From NCBI GenBank assembly GCA_036346275.1, contig CM070715.1, forward strand, positions 68,683,667 to 68,747,666: DNA of 64,000 nt, written 5' to 3'. Under the pieces are notes generated by a model, which had not been told where the DNA came from, ran no database searches, and saw nothing but the letters and a program-made list of their open reading frames with translations. Positions 12,186 to 22,314 of the stretch are shown piece by piece. The position numbers and the translations under genes were made by a program. Source of the stretch: Otatea glauca (Eukaryota > Streptophyta > Magnoliopsida > Poales > Poaceae). Position 1 is the stretch's first letter; each line of letters starts with the position of its first letter.

Positions 12186-12455
12186 TGTTGATTTTAGCCC
12201 AAATCAGCTCACACGTACATCGGCAAAAAATCAGGTACAAGAACTCATGAACACAAGTACTTTGACGATGCAACTCAACTAGCACATTTTCTTGTCTCTG
12301 GTTCTCTTGCTTACAAACCTCATGACTACCTAGGAATTTATAACCTTAGCCTACAACTCTACGAATCAGAAATGGGTTCAGGTAAACAAATCAGAATATG
12401 ACTCATTTTCTTATTTGATTTAGACTCCTCTCTTATTACAAAATTAACTCTAACA
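12186..12455 (-). repeat. 5' LTR of the short-LTR retroelement
   Basis: It has TG...CA termini (TGTTGATT at 12186, TCTAACA ending at 12455) and directly abuts the PBS. It pairs with 7900-8191. Confidence 0.7.
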
Positions 12456-13441
12456 GAGCTGACGACGTCGCCGCACATGGCGATGGCAACCAGCAATGAG
12501 AAAGGGGGGCGAACCTTGCCTAGGAGCTTCTCACATTGACAAGATAGCTAGATGTGAGGTTAGTTTGGAGGAAGCGTAAAGGATGGCAAAGAATTTGGGC
12601 AGAGCTTCACGGCGGCCATGGAAGGCATACATGAGGTGGTCAGGGGAGGGATGAGGCATGGGAGAGCATGTGGCAAAAGGGGTGGAGTATGAGGAGTTGA
12701 TGGGCCGGGGAGGAGGCGCAGTGGGATAGGAGGCAGAGGAGGCACTTGAGCGTGAGGAAGGAGATGTCAGGGCGCCACAGAAGGAGGCTAGCAGTGGTGA
12801 GGAGGGTGTGGAAGGGGAGAAGTGTCATGGTAGGGGAGGTGGTGGTGGGTGACAGGAAGCAAGGGGAAGGTGGCGGTGGATGGGTGGAAATGGGAGGCAA
12901 CAGTGGATGGGAGGAAGCAGGGAGCAAGGAGGAAACAGCAGAACACTAAGGTTGGAGGAGGAATAATGGGTAGGGGAAAAATAGATTTTTTTACTCACTT
13001 TCTCCTATTTCACTCAGTCGAATATTATATTTTAATGGGACTAGTGTTTCGTAGCAAATAGCCACAAAAGTTAAGTTTGTTTGGTAAAGACACAAAAAAC
13101 CAATGTCCAAAAGCAAATGCCACAGAAGTTGATGTCTTGAACAAACGACACAGAAGTGCTAGTAGAGTCTACAAAGGCGTCGGTGCAATCAGACAGTGGT
13201 GATAGTGGTGGAGGCATCTTTGATATGCATGAGTGACACTAGGTGGGTTAAGTTGGAAGTAACCGTATGTACTCACGCATGCACATCTACACGTGCATCA
13301 TGCGCGTTGTCCTCGTACTCTCATAAAAGAAGGCAAAGTGGAGACACTATGCTGGGTTCAGGTGATATGATATCATTGAATGCAAGTGGTGCTTACATAC
13401 CATTTAAAATCGTATCATATAATGTTTGCATCGGGTATACA
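12456..13441. other. G-rich and simple sequence within CACTA-1, no gene recognised
   Basis: Positions 12500-12950 are strongly purine/G-rich (GGAGG, GGAAG runs) and give open frames on both strands with low-complexity translations. 12950-13440 is ordinary AT-rich sequence. The G-rich composition recalls the block inside CACTA-3 (15060-15620), so both may come from the same kind of promoter-like CACTA sequence. Confidence 0.4.
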
Positions 13442-15753
13442 CACTACTACATAACACAACATCACAGATGGTTCAAAATTGACATCTCAAACGGTTTCGT
13501 GAACCGTCAGTAACAAAGTGTTAGTGATAAAAGGGCACATCATAGATAGGTTGAGAACCGTCTGTGAAAATTATCATCACAGATGGTTCTTGTTTAGTTA
13601 CATCACAGACAGCTGCAAAGTGGAACCGTTTGTGATGTCTATTACATCATATACGGTTCTTGTTTAGAACCGTCTGTTATGTTGTCTTTCTACTGTTTAC
13701 ACTTTTCTATTTACTGGCTAGCCTCAAGAAATGCTAGCCATGCCCTCTGAAACAAAACAAATTACAGAATTTACATCATAAGCCTATTATTATAACAAAC
13801 ATTCCAGAAATAACACAGATTACATATTACACACTACGTAGAGCACATCCATTTCAAAAATCAATTCAGATATATTAATCAATTAAATCCATAACTACAA
13901 CTCATAAATTCATAGCACAAGGTTCACAAATTAACCCAAGTGGTAACTAACAAATTCACAACTTATTAGTATTTCTATCCCCTTTTAAAATATTTCTATC
14001 TCTAGAACGATGTCTAGCTTTAGTTTCCTCCATATTGGATTGGAGTGAAAAAATAAATGATATCTAAGAGCACCCGGGTGAACTAAACAATATTGACTGG
14101 AAGTTATTGGTAAGATATTTAATTCTATAACTTTTACCTATACAATTTTCATTTAATCTGATTTTTTGGTGCAGGGACACATAAGGTTTCAGAAAAATTT
14201 GTAATGAATTTTTTTGGTTCAAAGACACATACGTAGATAATTTATCTTGTCTATTTCTAGAAACATCAGCAGTTTAAGGAGGTCAAACAAGGTTCTTGGT
14301 CATTTAAAGCCCAACCATTAGTTTACTATTTAAAAATGTCAGCCACATGGCTTAAATTACTTCTCAAAGTATGAAAAGTGCACAGCAGAAATAACTATGC
14401 ATAGAAGCAATATCTCCACAACTACAAGCACACTCATAGTAATATTAGTGCAGAAAAGGTATTAAGAGTTAAGAGCTATGAAACCTAACCAAACCTTTAT
14501 ACACATAATACTTCATGATAGTAGTTCCATACAACCCTTACGCTATATCTGGACTTGAACTTAACCCCAGGTCATGTGTATACTGGGTACTGATGGATGT
14601 TAGCTAAGAATTTTATTATCAACAACTTAAGTCCACCCTCTGTTCTAGCATGCACACACCAAAAAATCCTGAATTTGTATGCTAATTCTACCAGGCCAGA
14701 ACCCCATACGATCTAACCACATAAAAATCTATTGAACAATGACATTAACTACATTAAGGGTTCGAGGACATGCAACAAATTAATTTGTCCATGCCAATGC
14801 ACATAAGGCACTACATACACAAATGTAGGACCACTAGGTCATGCAGAATTCATATAGCATTTTGGTTTCATACACAAAGCAATGAGGACCAAGGTCACAT
14901 GCATAATCGTGTGCCCAACCATCTCAGTTCACAAGCAAGAGTAGTTATCAATCAATAGCTATGGGTTAATCAGCATAATAATACACCTAAATAGAAGCAT
15001 AGAACTAAAATGTTAGTACCTAAGAATTCTTCCTTTGTGATAACGGATATTAGATCATATACCTTCTTGGGAAAGAATCGAGGAGGAAAGCCTAGGGGAG
15101 GAGTTGAGGAGGCGGACGATGTCGTTGGGTGCGGGGGGAGGACGGAGGCATGCAGATGGTGTCGCTATGCGCGGGGAACGATGGAGGACTACCGTGTCAC
15201 CGAGCACGAGTGAAGGGACGGTGTTGTCGGGCGCGGTGAGAGGATGGAGGTTAGGTTAGAGGTCCGGGGCAGGAGGCTAGGGCAGAAGGCTGGGGGAGGA
15301 GGCACATGGGAGAAGGACGACGACACAGGGTAGAGGAATGGGGTAGAAGGACGACAGCACATGGTAGAGGCGCAGGGGGAGGAGGCTAGGGCAGAGGGCT
15401 GGGGGAGGAGGTGCAGGGGGCAGAGGCGCTAGGGAGAAGGATGATGGCGTGAGGCACAGGCACGGGGGAGTAGGCTAGGGCAGAGGGCCAGGGGAGGAGG
15501 CGCAGGGGGCAGAGGAGCCGGGGAGAAGGATGACGGTGCTAGTCAGAGGTGCAGTGGGAGGTGGCTAGGGTAGAGGTGCGGGGGGTGAGGAGGCTATAGG
15601 GCAGAGGGTTGGGCCGGTTTGGCTCAAATGGAGGGTAATCACACACAGTTCTAGGCCTAAACTGTCTGTGATGAGACTTATCACAGACGGTTTAGGCCCA
15701 AAACCGTCTATGATAAGTTTTTTTTTAATTTTGGTCACAGCTGGTTAGTAGTG
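13442..15753. mobile_element. CACTA-3: 2.3 kb deletion-derivative CACTA element
   Basis: The element starts CACTACTACA at 13442 and ends TAGTAGTG at 15753, giving matched CACTACTA termini. Subterminal TCACAGATGGTT / AACCGTCTGTGA arrays lie at 13460-13680 and 15635-15745. TAC occurs at 13438-13440 and at 15754-15756; with one extra A at 13441 it is compatible with a 3 bp TSD. There is no transposase, so it must be mobilised in trans. The interior holds AT-rich sequence and a G-rich repeat block. It sits inside CACTA-1. Confidence 0.75.
15240..15620 (+). repeat. Imperfect ~90 bp G-rich tandem repeat in CACTA-3
   Basis: The landmark GGCTAGGG recurs at about 15275, 15384, 15473 and 15563, spaced 109, 89 and 90 bp. 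Each unit carries GGCAGAGGG and GGGGAGAAGGATGA-like segments. The block has strong G/C strand asymmetry. Confidence 0.7.
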
Positions 15754-15853
15754 TACATACATACTACTAGGGTAACCAGCACTCTAAACCCTTCTTTCTA
15801 CTAGAAACATTTTCAAGATTTACATTTAGGATATCAGAAGAATCAGTTGGGTT

Positions 15854-17821
15854 TGTTCTTAAGTGTTGTTTGGGTGGAGTTTCCTCTGGATACCATGTTC
15901 GAAGATCTTATGATTATGGCTACAGATTCTTTGTAGCATCTAAACATATTGGTCTGTTTGTTTACTCTTTAAAAAATATTGTCTCCAAATCTTTCACTGT
16001 TCATTTTCATCTATGGCGTGATGGTGGAGCTGATTTTCGTAAAGACTGCAAAATATGGTTGAAGGAACATGAAAAATACTTGGATTCTTTTTGCACTAAT
16101 TGCCTGAGCATGGACCATTCTCAAAAAGAATGCAGGAGTTCTATTAGATACAATTTTTGCTTTAATTACGATCATTACTCATAGTGTTGGGCCTAACCAA
16201 AATAATCTTGGAGATTGTGTGAAAACAACCGAGAATTCTCCTCACATTTCCCAACACGAACACAAAACATTTCCAAAGCCACCAATACTTTGTCTTCTCC
16301 GGCGAAGTTGCAAATGGTGGACTTTGGAATTCCCAATCCATTTCGTTTCATCCCTCAAGGCTTGGAGGTGGACGATGGTGGAATGAATAGGCTACTGCGA
16401 ATGAACTTAGTTTTCCCAAGAGTCCAAGAGAAAGAGCATAAAGAGTTTGGTCTTGCAATTGTGGAACCTCATCTTCCAGATGACCAACTGGACCAGGCTC
16501 TTCAAAACATTCGGGATCATGTAGAAGAAGTGCAAATGGTATGTGTATTACGCTGCACTTCTCATCCCTTAGGAGTTGATCTTTTTCAGTTTAGCTCTGC
16601 GCTTACTAGAGACATCATGGTACTCAAGCAACCCTAGCAACTGGATATTCAACACTCTTTTCAATTCATAAAACATGATGAGGGAATTAATTGGAGAACC
16701 TCTACCTTCACTCGAGTTGGATAGATTATGTTCTTAGGGTTTTCGCTGGATTTTCTGATATTTCATTATGTCTCTCATGATATTTCTTCATTTGGAAAAT
16801 TAATTCATTGGCATGACAATGATAGAGTTAAAGGTAGAGTTCTTGCCAAAATTCTAGTACAGGACATCCTATCTATTCCTCGCAGAATAGTGATCAAAAG
16901 AGGTCACACTTCAGGAGGCCAAGGAGAGTCTTGGATAGTGATGGTTTATATTCTCAACACCGAGCTTGCAGATATTTTACGACCAAAAGAGGATGCTCCA
17001 ATTTTCCCTAGAGGTGAGTTTGATCATCCAGAAGAGGCAGTATTTCCACACAATGCTCCACCTATGAAAGCAGATGACCCTTAGGGCAATTGGCCTCAAC
17101 CTCAACAAAATTTTAATAATGAGAATGCTGTCATATTAGAACAACAACAACAATCTCAATTAATCACTTCTGGAATTAATTCTGCTATGTCGTCGATTGG
17201 TATGAAGTCTTCTCTAGATTTGGAGGTTTATTTTCCTAAGGTTGTTTCTCCAAGCAGTAATGGAGTCTAGGTATTATTCCATCTTAGTCTCAATCACCAT
17301 AGATTTCAAAACCATTGACTCTACTAGGGCAGTTTGATTTTGAAGCTATAAAAGATATGTGGAAACAAATTCGACTTTATCAGCAAGACTCAATTATTGA
17401 GCGAGCTCCAGTTGCAGATTTACATGGTTTACTTCCTCTACAAGTGGTGCAAACTGATTTTGATACCTCTGAATGAAAAAGGACCTGGAGTAAGCTATTT
17501 GATTGCCCATTTCTTGAGGAACCTACAGGTGTAAATGATAAGGAGCTAATGGTTAATGAAGAAATTACAAACCTCCAGGAACAGTCGAAAAAGAAATTAG
17601 CTCGTTGCCTATCCTTCAATGTAGTCTCTGATGATTTGAACTTACATAAAAGCCTTGCTATAATTCCTTACTCTGCACCTATTTTAGCTCTACCTGTTAA
17701 TGAAAATAGCAGCAAGTCTCTCAAAAAGGACAAGGGTCCACGCAAGAAGAAAGACATAATCCCTATTTTAGTGACCTCCCTTCATAGAAGTCCCAGAATA
17801 AATGCTTCCCTGGGAGGATAC
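15854..17821 (+). pseudogene. Degenerate grass zinc-knuckle ORF (retroelement or captured gene), 5' part
   Basis: A chain of plus-strand frames reads as one broken protein. It has an N-terminal stretch with HLWRDGGADFRKDCKIWL (about 16008-16061) and a CX2C-type zinc-knuckle-like block (FCTNCLSMDHSQKEC). A conserved-looking region around VKGRVLAKILVQDI ... ESWIVMVYIL (about 16830-16960) follows, then an acidic tail and a basic end with SPRINASLGGY. Stops and frameshifts near 16183, 16635, 17083 and 17270 show it is dead. Similar multi-copy proteins are annotated in grasses as retrotransposon-like, but I cannot name the family. The frame is cut at 17821 by a solo LTR and appears to resume at 19192 (KHMKLCAEKANEDA). 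Confidence 0.5.
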
Positions 17822-19186
17822 TGAAGGGAAACGCGGTATGCTACGCTAGCACAAAAAAAAAAAAACTACCGCGCAACCAGAAAGCTACTCGCAAGAAAGG
17901 GATCATAGATAAGATTACCACTAGACGCGCAGTTGCGGAATCCTTCGCGCGTCGATGTAGTGGTTCGTCCTCGCCGCGATCGTTGCGTCGATGTAGTGGA
18001 TCGTCCTCGCCTCGCCGTGGATCGTCCTCCCACGCCGCATCGCAGCAGCGTCACCGCAGATAGTCCACACGTCCGAGAGATGGAGCGCCGTGCGTCGTGT
18101 GCAAGCACCTAGTCGCTCGGCGAGGCGCAGAGAGGAGGAGGCTAGGGTTTCAAGTGAATCAAACCTAAACCGTGGAAAGCACACCTGCGCCTCCTCCTCC
18201 CTCCTTATATAGCCACGAGATGAAACCCTAAACCGGGGCCCACCAAAGATGCTAAGCCCACGAGGTTCATTAATTACGGATCAATCCAAATTAATCGTCC
18301 CACCCATTAAGTGTGTGACCTGCGAGGTTCACATACGTTTGGACATGGATTCGGAAAACTCCTTTTCAATCCAATAGTTGGTAGCGGCTTCTTGCAAAGT
18401 ATACCAACTCCCAAACATCTTGTGATCAAATCGAGCAGAACCTATCAAAAGAACTCATGTAATAATCCCTTTGCCAAGTATATGAAGATTGATCTCAAGG
18501 CGAGAAGCATGTCATCCTTTGATGATTCAATCCATCTCTCGTGTCCGTGATATATTAATAAGTTGTGATTGACTCCTCAATCACGGCATGGCCATGCACT
18601 TTCTTAATCATATCACACGAGTGGCCTTGTCATATATCTCCGTTTCATTGGAGTGGCAAATTCCATCTTAACTGCTCACTTCCCTCTGCACGTTTCATAG
18701 TAAACATGAAAGCTACCTTTATAACTATCCGGTTAGGAAGGAGTGTTTGATAGCCCCAAGGAAAACTATTACACATGTAGGGAATATGACAATCTCAGGT
18801 CTAAGGATCATACATCTTCTAGGTATGAGATACACTGATGACACATAAGAATGAAACATTCTCGGAGTGTCCCATAGCGGGTCTATCTAACCCATGTTCT
18901 TCAACATGGTCCACAATGTAGAGATGATATCTCCATATCCCATGATCTATGAAGCATGATCATCGATCACTACATGTCTTGATCTATTCATCGTAGTCCT
19001 ATCGATGATATCCGATCGAGATATTTATCGAATTACATCATTAAGTAAAGAGCTTCATAATCAAGTCACATACTTGTTGATCAATACAATGATATACATT
19101 CATTGGACCAATAATCATATTATTATTCATAAACATAGTCATGTTACAATCATCTAAATGATTGCCTCAAGGGCATAACACTAACA
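17822..19186 (-). mobile_element. Copia-like solo LTR, 1365 bp, TSD GATAC
   Basis: As displayed it begins TGAAGGGAAACG and ends GCATAACACTAACA, so on its own strand it runs TGTTAGTGTTATGCCC ... CCCTTCA. A perfect 5 bp duplication GATAC flanks it (17817-17821 and 19187-19191). A TATA box (TTATATAGCC on the displayed strand, 18206-18215) and an accompanying GC-rich region sit mid-element. A related but older copy lies at 58824-59816. It interrupts the zinc-knuckle pseudogene exactly. Confidence 0.9.
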
Positions 19187-19560
19187 GATACAAACATATG
19201 AAACTTTGTGCAGAAAAAGCAAATGAAGATGCAACAGATCCAAGTAGCTAAAACTGAAGACAGAAGATGCTTCACAGATCTTTTTTATTACCTAATTTTA
19301 ACTTTTTTGTTTGGCCTTGTCCCAGATTAAAGTACTTTATTTTGTTTATCAGTATGTTTGATCATCGCAACTATCATCTTCTTTGGGATAATTACTCTAG
19401 ATTTCTTATTATATTTTCTCACACACATGATAATTCAGTAGATTTGTGCATCACTTCCTGGTGGAGGATAGTATCTCAGCTACACATTTGGTTAACATAT
19501 GTTATGTTAACGATGCTCAAGCACATAAAAGTCTAGTATCATAAGTCATGATTTCCAGGA
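19187..19560 (+). pseudogene. Resumed 3' end of the zinc-knuckle pseudogene and flank
   Basis: Joining across the solo LTR keeps the frame from ...NASLGGY to KHMKLCAEKANEDATD before a stop near 19245. That supports the view that the LTR entered an existing ORF. The remaining 300 bp is non-coding by eye and leads into the CACTA-1 right subterminal array. Confidence 0.45.
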
Positions 19561-19815
19561 AAATCTCATCACATACAGTTTTAGCCAAAAACCGTCTGTG
19601 ATGAGCATAGCAGAATCACAGACGATTTTGGGCTAAAACTGTTTGTGATTTTGATCTCAACACTGACGGTGTTTTTCGAAAAACCATCAGTGATGTCAAT
19701 GGTAGTCATCGCTGACAGTTTCTGAAATAAATTGTCAGTGATGATCAACCATTACAGACGATTTATTAAAACCATTAGTGTTGAGGGCTCTAATATAAGT
19801 CTTTTTGTAGTAGTG
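19561..19815. repeat. CACTA-1 right subterminal and terminal repeats
   Basis: There are multiple AACCGTCTGTGATGAG / TCACAGACGATT units, some drifted to ATCAGTGATG-type units. The block ends CTTTTTGTAGTAGTG at 19815. Next to the terminus the sequence CTTATATTAGA (minus strand) is shared with the CACTA-2 left end at 30283, so the two belong to one family. Confidence 0.75.
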
Positions 19816-19941
19816 ACATTAGTAACCAAATCGGCTCTTCCAGGTAAGCAAAGTCTACTCCTGCAGGCAATTCTACAAATCTCTGTGTTGTTCTACTCGC
19901 AGTTGTTCCATCACATGCGCACCGTTCCTGCTAGTTGCAAG

Positions 19942-20503
19942 CAGAGACGGCCAAACGGGCGACAGGCACGACCCGACTCGTTTAACTGGTGGCACGGCCC
20001 GTTAAGGCCCGGCTACTAAACGGGTCGTGTCGTGCCAGCCCACGTGCCGGGGTGGTTGCCCAGGCACAGCCCGTTAGCCTCTCGGGCCATGCTGTGCCAG
20101 CCCGGTCCTTCGCACAATTAGAAAAATAGGAAAAGTATGAAACAAATGTAGAAAAATAAGAAACAAATCAGAAAAAACAGGAAAAATTTAGAACAATTAG
20201 AAAAACTCGAAGTATGTAGAATTTTTTTTACATTTTTTTGAATTTTTTAATCCTCTAACGACTATAAAACAGATATTTTTCAAACTAACAAGGGCTAAGC
20301 AGTCGTGCCATCAGTAGTGCCGGTCAAGATCTGGGCGTGATGTCGTCGCGTGCCTGGCCGTCTTGTCTTGACCCCTCTGCGTCGGGAGTCTTGGCCAAGC
20401 ACAAGACGGGCTTGCGGGCCGTCTTGAAACACGACCCGTTTACGATCGGGCCGGGCTGTGCCTACAGTGGCGTGCCTCGGGCCGACCCATTTGGCCATCT
20501 CTA
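19942..20503. mobile_element. Non-autonomous hAT element, 562 bp
   Basis: Terminal inverted repeats are CAGAGACGGCCAAACGGG (19942) and, inward from the right end, TAGAGATGGCCAAATGGG. The 8 bp flanks are GTTGCAAG (19934-19941) and GATGCAAG (20504-20511), one mismatch, which is the TSD size of hAT elements. Both ends are rich in GGCACG/CGTGCC and CGGGCC. The centre is AT-rich (20110-20290) with no coding potential. Confidence 0.8.
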
Positions 20504-21989
20504 GATGCAAGGCCTATTCTTGCATGTTGCCTGCGGCTGTAATGCCCTTATGCCTTTGCCTAGTCCTGGAAGCTAGGTCGTGCGACGTGCCTTAGGCTGC
20601 GGTGGCATGGGCCGGAGAGCTTAACGGGCCATGCCGTGTTGGTGTAGCCAGACATCGGTGAGGCCCCAACGCGGCACAATGGCATGCTAAGCCACCGTTG
20701 GCAATGGGGCACAGGCACATCACACGCGTGCTAGAGTTTGATCAAGAGTACCCCAGACACGTACCTTGGTCACCAACAATGCTGTGATTGTCTACCACAG
20801 CTGCGTGCTTGCCCTCCGTTGCAAACGCGTGCTTGGCCGTGTCAATACAGTTCCTCGCCTTAGCCGTCGCCACTTGCCTCAGCCCTCGCTGTCTAGACCG
20901 CCGCCTTGATCATCGCCTAGATTTTAACTGCCTCAGACCCTGTTGCATCGACCGCCATTGCCTTGACCGTTGCCTAGATCTAAGCCGCCTCTAACCCTGC
21001 TGCCTCTGCTGTTGCCTCGGCTACCTTCGCATAAAAAACCGCCCATATCTAAGCCTTCTAGACCGCCGTCATGGTCCCCGCTACCTCGACCCTTGCCACT
21101 CGCAAGGCGAGCCGTGGCAGTTCAGGGCTTCAAATGGTAGGGAGTGAAGGAGAGAATTAGGTAGTACGGGAGAAGGAGAAAGCGGAAAAGAAGAAAAACA
21201 AAGGACAAAAAAGTGTTGCAAAGGGCTTTTTAGACCGTACCAACCTATGTACATCCCAAGAGATCGGGCCATGTCTGCTGCTCAGTATGCCCAAAATTTA
21301 GGCCTAGCCAACTCTAGCATTCATGCGATGCTAAATGGCCTGATATTCATTCGGGCCATACAGTGTTTGCCTATGGACCAACCCGAAAAAGCACCGCCAA
21401 ACCCAGGTCTCCCTGCACCGCTGACCCAACACAGGAGTTGGTGCCTAACGGCTGGAAAAAGTACCAAGGAAAGCTCGCGCCTAGCGATGAGGCGCAACCA
21501 CCGTGTTCTCATCCACGATGCGATGGGAACGTGGGAGCTTTTCCTGACCGCCGGGTCAAAAATCCGATCTACGTCACGGTACTGAAAATCGGACGGGACT
21601 TGTTTGAACAAGCAAATTACACAGAATGTTTGGTACACGTACGTCTTTGTTTGTTGGAAGAAATTGTACCAATTAGTACTCATTTGAGAATTATGAGTAC
21701 AAACAAATTGTTCTATGCCAAAGAAAAAGTAATTTATGGACACCACTACAAACCGCACAACGCACTAACACGTATACGTACGTACAGAATGCATCAATCT
21801 ACAAATATTTTATAAGCCTTTAACGACGTTGACTTAGGGAAAGTCAAAAACATACACAAGCTCCTAGATAGATTGGGATGCTATATATGCACACATTGGG
21901 GCCGCATGGGTAGGGGTGTATTGGTGCCGAAGAATATAACACGGATTAATCGGTTTAAATACATGCAATTTAACATCCTACTTTTTGGT
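20504..21989. other. Unassigned sequence with imperfect short repeats
   Basis: 20860-21070 is an imperfect repeat of a ~60 bp unit with landmarks GACCGCC, TTGCCTAGATCTAAGC-like and CCTCTAACCCTGC. The rest shows no recognised protein, LTR terminus or RNA. Overlapping opposite-strand frames at 21247-21815 share no recognisable domain and are not annotated as genes. Confidence 0.35.
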
Positions 21990-22314
21990 ACGGAATATTA
22001 AGAAGGATGGTCTATATGTATACAGTGCTAGTCCTATGATCAGATACTAGTACATATATTTACAATATTGGAAGCAAATTCATACACAATATTATTAAAG
22101 CACAAGCTATTTATACAATGTAGTTTTACAATTCAGAGTATATAGCAGCGAAAAATTCAAAAGCCTTGTGGTATGCCTGTACAACCCTTAGCCAACTGAT
22201 AAGGTATAATCCCTAGAATATTACATCATCGAAATTCCCGTATTACGGCGAAGCATATATCTTCGGGGGTCTCTTCTTCAATTGAACCAACAAATAAGTA
22301 AGGGTGAGTACTTT
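21990..22314 (-). mobile_element. Degenerate fragment of a related gypsy LTR
   Basis: On the displayed strand, weakly conserved blocks occur in the same order as in the minus-strand LTRs: a GTGCTAGTCC...GATCA...ACTAGTAC segment, a TATAGCAGCG segment and a closing GGTGAGTAC. It stops where LTR copy 3 starts, so that insertion probably landed in an older LTR. This is based on landmark similarity only. Confidence 0.35.

Larger units (their letters stand above)
7900..12455 (-). mobile_element. Short-LTR retroelement, non-autonomous, split by a gypsy solo LTR
   Basis: Two related ~270-290 bp LTRs lie in direct orientation: 12186-12455 (TGTTGATTTT...TCTAACA as displayed) and about 7900-8191 (ending CTCTAACA). 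Read on the minus strand, a primer-binding site complementary to initiator tRNA-Met (TGGTATTAGAGC) lies next to the first at 12183-12172. A purine tract AAGGGAGTGAA precedes the second. Without the 3.2 kb insertion at 8265-11462 the internal region is only about 0.8 kb (11468-12171 plus 8192-8264), with no gag or pol. It resembles a small TRIM/LARD-type element that needs proteins from another element. The left LTR start is blurred by a CATCATGAAC mini-repeat (7951-7987), and I could not confirm a TSD. Confidence 0.65.
5501..19815. mobile_element. CACTA-1: non-autonomous CACTA element with captured gene fragments and nested insertions
   Basis: The left end is CACTACTACAGAAAAG (5501) and the right end, read inward on the minus strand, is CACTACTACAAAAAG (19815). 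Both ends carry arrays of TCACAGACGGTT-like subterminal repeats (5520-5715 and 19561-19800), the CACTA hallmark. Flanking trinucleotides (CTA and ACA) do not match, so the TSD is lost or an end was exchanged. No TNP2/TNPD transposase lies inside. The cargo is an inverted repeat (5706-6521), an FDM/IDN2-like gene fragment, a short-LTR retroelement, a smaller CACTA and a zinc-knuckle ORF remnant. Its termini pair with those of CACTA-2 (30283-58823) in inverted orientation: 5501 resembles 58823, and 19815 resembles 30283. Confidence 0.7.

Noticed and set aside
11715..12191. 158-codon plus-strand ORF
   Set aside because: It spans the PBS and enters the LTR of the short-LTR element on the opposite strand; no domain is readable.
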